Source of the DNA: Topomyia yanbarensis
Lineage: Eukaryota > Arthropoda > Insecta > Diptera > Culicidae
Length of the DNA stretch: 64,000 nt
Assembly: GCF_030247195.1 (NCBI RefSeq)
Contig: NC_080671.1
Location: forward strand, 302,944,504 to 303,008,503
Reading direction: 5' to 3'
Shown: one piece after another, positions 60,579-64,000 of the stretch
Numbering within the stretch: the stretch's first letter is position 1
Layout of the letters: every line of letters starts with the position of its first letter
The notes under the pieces: model-generated
The model's database searches: none
What the model was told of the DNA's origin: nothing
The model's input: the letters and a program-made list of their open reading frames with translations, nothing else
Program-made: the position numbers and the translations under genes

Positions 60579-62358
60579 GAAGGAGGAATGATTAAGTAGA
60601 GCGATTTTACCGCAGAGCTAACTAAATTATCAGGAATCAGAACATATTGGCTCAAATGGCACGTTCCCCGTATTTTGTCGAGGATATATTGCTGTGTCTT
60701 CACTTCCTAAACGGAAGGAATGGAAAAGGAAAAAGTAGAATTGGGAGGGTCGTAAAAATAACAGCACAAAAACAAACAGCAGATAAGTTAAACTGCTTGC
60801 AAGATAGCCTAAACCCACAGAGAGCAGACATATAAGCTAGAACAAACGTTCGCGACAACCTGTGTAAACATTTAAATGAAAACACGTTAAAAATCACTAT
60901 CGCATACAGGTTCGCATGCATGAATCACAGTTGTATCCAAGTTTGCACGCAACGCCCGTATAGCGTATTGCTGGGCGATCGTAGCGCCAGCTAGTAGCAT
61001 TCCAGATGAAATAAAGAAACGCGAATTGGAATCAGAAAGCATTTTTTCAACTATTTCGTGTGGTTTAGTCAAATGTGTGTATAATATTTTTTTCTTTAAA
61101 AAAACTATCTGATAGATATGGATTTCCATAATTGTCGTATGTTGTTTTTTGAAAATATTCGAGGATCTTCAGTGTGTTTTCTCCAATTTATGCGGGTTTT
61201 TCATAAACAATCAAAACTTGTCCATTTCGTGGATTACTGAGTTTGTACGTTTTTTTTGAATTACCAAAACATTTCGTTTATTTTTAAATCCCCAGCATAC
61301 AAATGTTTGAGTTGACTTGATTGTTGTATCTGTTCGTTCCACGTAAGATAAGTTTGACGTTTTACGGTTGACCTGACAAGTGCTTTGAATGCGCATATGT
61401 TCTACTGTTTCCGCTGTCTTCGATGATGCTTCGTTCCTCCCAAAAGATTCTTCGAGCTAACAAATTCTCGTGATTATCAAAATATTTAGAGATACTTGAA
61501 TTATTTTGTAGAAAGATTAAAAAACTAAAATGGCTGTTCAAATAGTCGAAAGATTAATATTTTTGAGTATGCTACATAAAACTATCCATATTTCAAAATG
61601 GCCTAAACTTCCGAAACCTTTCAAGTGGGAAAGCAAATTCATAAGCAAATAGTAATCTCTGAGTATATACATACCCAGCAACACATGAAACAGCTAAAAA
61701 CTTTAATGCAAAAATATTATATTCTTAAAATTAAAACAAATTTAGAAAAAAGTTGTGTTACAGAAAAAAATATTCTAGAATTCGGCGCATCGAAGAATCT
61801 TCAAAAATGTCTCGAATTTTCTGATATATCTGTTGATAGATTGAACTACTGTGAAAGATTTGTATTTCTGGGAATTTATTTGAAGTGAGATAATTGTACT
61901 GGTTTGCTTAGTCTTCCCCATTTCAAAAATGCCGATAGCAAAACCCCAAAAGAGACTTTACTTGAAATCTCAAAATGCAAACCTAGACAGCTATTTTAGT
62001 GAGTTAAACTGAATGAAATCAACGCGTATGACATAAGGAAAACAAACAGGCTTTGGCAAAGTTCAATGTGTGCGTTCTGGGAACGTCTTCTGGATCTATA
62101 TCGTTTTACCCGTAACGGGTGCGTGATACAATATGCTAACGTTATACATCAGTCGAAAAAAGTATCACTGGTGCATGCAGAAAAGTTCCCTATCAAACTC
62201 AGGACACCCAGGTTCAAAGCGCTATATCCACAATTACAATTAGCGTCATAATATATTCACAATAACAATCAGCCAGCATGTATGCAATCATTTGACAAAG
62301 CAATAAAAACCTAAGCTTTTTGCTGCATGAAACGTTTTGCTTCCAATCGAAAAGCGGC

Positions 62359-62857
62359 TTAAGGTTCAAGTTACCTTTTTTAAGCATGTGTTAGAATTGA
62401 ACGCTTGGTAGTGTGCGTAGGAAAATTTGTGTTCAGCTTTGCCACCGGATAATCCATTTAAACCTTTTTAAAAGTCTAAAAGAAGAATATCAGTCGATTT
62501 ATTAGATCATCACGATTCAATTCATGCAAAATACCTGCTGGAAAAACCATCGGCTTAGCTAAATGGTGCTTTTGAAAAAGTGGCTGTGGTTTTTTCATTG
62601 CGCAGTTGTGGTGCGTACCCCAGCTCGGTGTGGTAGTGTGATAAAAAATCACAGCCACTTTTTCAAAAGCACCATCCAGCTAAGCCGATGGTTTTTTCAG
62701 CAGGTATTTTGCATGAATTGAATCGTGATGATCTAATAAATCGACTGATATTCTTCTTTTAGAGTTTTGAAGAGGTTTAAATGGATAATCTGGTGGCAAA
62801 GCTGAACACAATTTTTCTTACGCGTACTACCAAGCCTTGAGGTAACTTGAGCCTTAA
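62359..62857. mobile_element. Intact fold-back MITE with TTAA ends
   Basis: Two arms of about 220-240 bp, roughly 95% identical when inverted, flank a loop of about 50 bp (GCGCAGTTGTGGTGCGTACC). TTAA stands at each outer edge (GCTTAAGGTTCAAG and GAGCCTTAATG), suggesting a TTAA target site as for piggyBac-type transposition. It serves as reference for the split copies at 15411-23596 and 40501-41220. Confidence 0.92.
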
Positions 62858-63685
62858 TGTATGCGATATTTTTCATATATTCTATTTTTAGACGTGCACG
62901 CTAAAGTCGTTTATATTATACAATAGATAATACATTGACCGTGGAAAAACCTAACAAAATTTGTTATAATGCTGATACAAGCCTATCACAGGTTGTCACA
63001 TTTTTGATATATACTAAAGGAATTGCTGCTATACTTTTTGTTATTTTACCTCTTAACGAGACCATAGTTGTAACACAACTTGTAACGAAAAATCGTCATA
63101 ACAAAGTAGCACAGTCTGTAATAATTTTGTTATTTCTTTTTGATCGGGAATTAATATCCTAGATTAGTGAAGACGTGGTCAATGCTCTGTCATGTATGGC
63201 TTCAATCACTCTATTCTGAATACTGTGATTCATATCATGCCGAAGGTATTCTATTCAATTGTACAGCTCAATTTGAAGCAGAACCAGGGCAATGTCCTGA
63301 CTCGGGAAGAAAAGACAAAAGTAGAAATAAATACCTGAAACTCACTTAAAATTTTTATCAGTTGTAGCTTCTGTTTTCTATCCCAAAGCTCCCGCGCCAA
63401 AATGAGTTTCCTCGACGAACAGATAAATAGCCACACGCGATTGACGAAAGATTCTCAACGTTCGTCTATTATTTCCTATTTCCATTCTTCTCGTTCTTAT
63501 TATGCAAGTAAGTCAATAATGAACTTGTTCGTAACCTCTTATTATGTCTAGACAATTGAAGAACGTAGGCATTCACTTGAATTGAATATATCAAGAGGAG
63601 AGTCACAGGTAAAAGGACACCAGACACCTCGAATAAGTGGGTGGACGGGAGCATTGCGCGCCACGGACAATGCTCTGTCAACATA

Positions 63686-63930
63686 TAGGGTAAAGACCTA
63701 ATTTTGGCACCATTAGGGAAGCTGCCGCGCTATTCTATTAATTGCGCAGCCTACAATCAATGAAATGCGCATAAATTAGCATCAGTATCCTTGATTCGTT
63801 TCCAAGAACTAATATAATAACAAAAATGTCCTGAGAATGATGAAATGTTGGAGCGCTACTAAAAATCGAATCGAATGGTCAAATTATTATCGCAATACCA
63901 TTTCACAGTGGTCGGAAACGCCAAAAACGT
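63686..63930 (-). mobile_element. MITE, TAGGGTRA family, copy 4 (diverged)
   Basis: The start TAGGGTAAAGACCTAATTTT and the interior (ATTAGCATCAGTATCCTT, GAACTAATATAATAACAAAA, AATCGAATCGAATGGTC) parallel the reversed copies at 59000 and 5421. The right end is not clear. Confidence 0.6.
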
Positions 63931-64000
63931 GAACTTAATTCACTAGAGGCCAAACCATCGAATATATTTACAGGGTGTCTTTGGAACAATTATTCGTATG

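Larger units (their letters stand above)
58647..64000 (+). other. Downstream intronic DNA
   Basis: No further exon could be defended. Apart from the MITEs listed separately, 59324-60080, 60580-62358 and 62858-63685 are AT-rich with short frames only. Confidence 0.45.

Overview
The window looks like intronic and flanking DNA of a culicine mosquito (an Aedes-like genome is my best guess). It is AT-rich and has very long introns packed with MITEs and a tRNA-derived SINE. It also holds CR1-, RTE- and Jockey-type non-LTR retrotransposons of the kind common in those genomes. There are no bacterial operons, rRNA genes or CRISPR arrays, and I recognise no viral insertion.

The one host gene I can support runs on the + strand. 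It is visible only as small exons with good splice sites and matching reading-frame phases: exon 1 with the start codon (4778-4831), two PDZ-domain exons (25752-25931 and 25999-26056), a GC-rich exon (55100-55267) and a further exon (58516-58646). The gene continues beyond the right edge. I do not know which PDZ protein it is. Inside the intron from 26057 to 55099 lies a 4344-bp tandem duplication (42355-46698 and 46699-51042, about 99.6% identical by eye). Each copy carries a possible 48-bp phase-1/phase-1 cassette exon (44732-44779 and 49075-49122).

The intron from 4832 to 25751 holds most of the retrotransposons. At 7480-9405 is a broken Jockey-like element. At 12645-12965 is a relic of a retrotransposon RNase H. 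At 12985-13920 is a MITE with a SINE inside it. From 15411 to 23596 there is a four-layer nest: a fold-back MITE with a TTAA end; a 1072-bp probable solo LTR in its loop (15445-16516); a CR1-like element in its right arm (16690-23522, 16-bp target duplication); and a 5'-truncated RTE-like element inside the CR1 element (19905-21892, 10-bp target duplication). The CR1 copy also has a small internal inversion over its ORF1/ORF2 junction and several inactivating mutations.

The rest of the large intron and the right part of the window are mostly MITEs, fold-backs, minisatellites and AT-rich DNA. They include a hAT-type MITE with a perfect 8-bp target duplication (57080-57319), four copies of one roughly 320-bp MITE family, two long (TA)n tracts, and a perfect 28-bp hairpin at 30039-30103. 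All calls were made by reading the sequence and the translations; no database or program was used.
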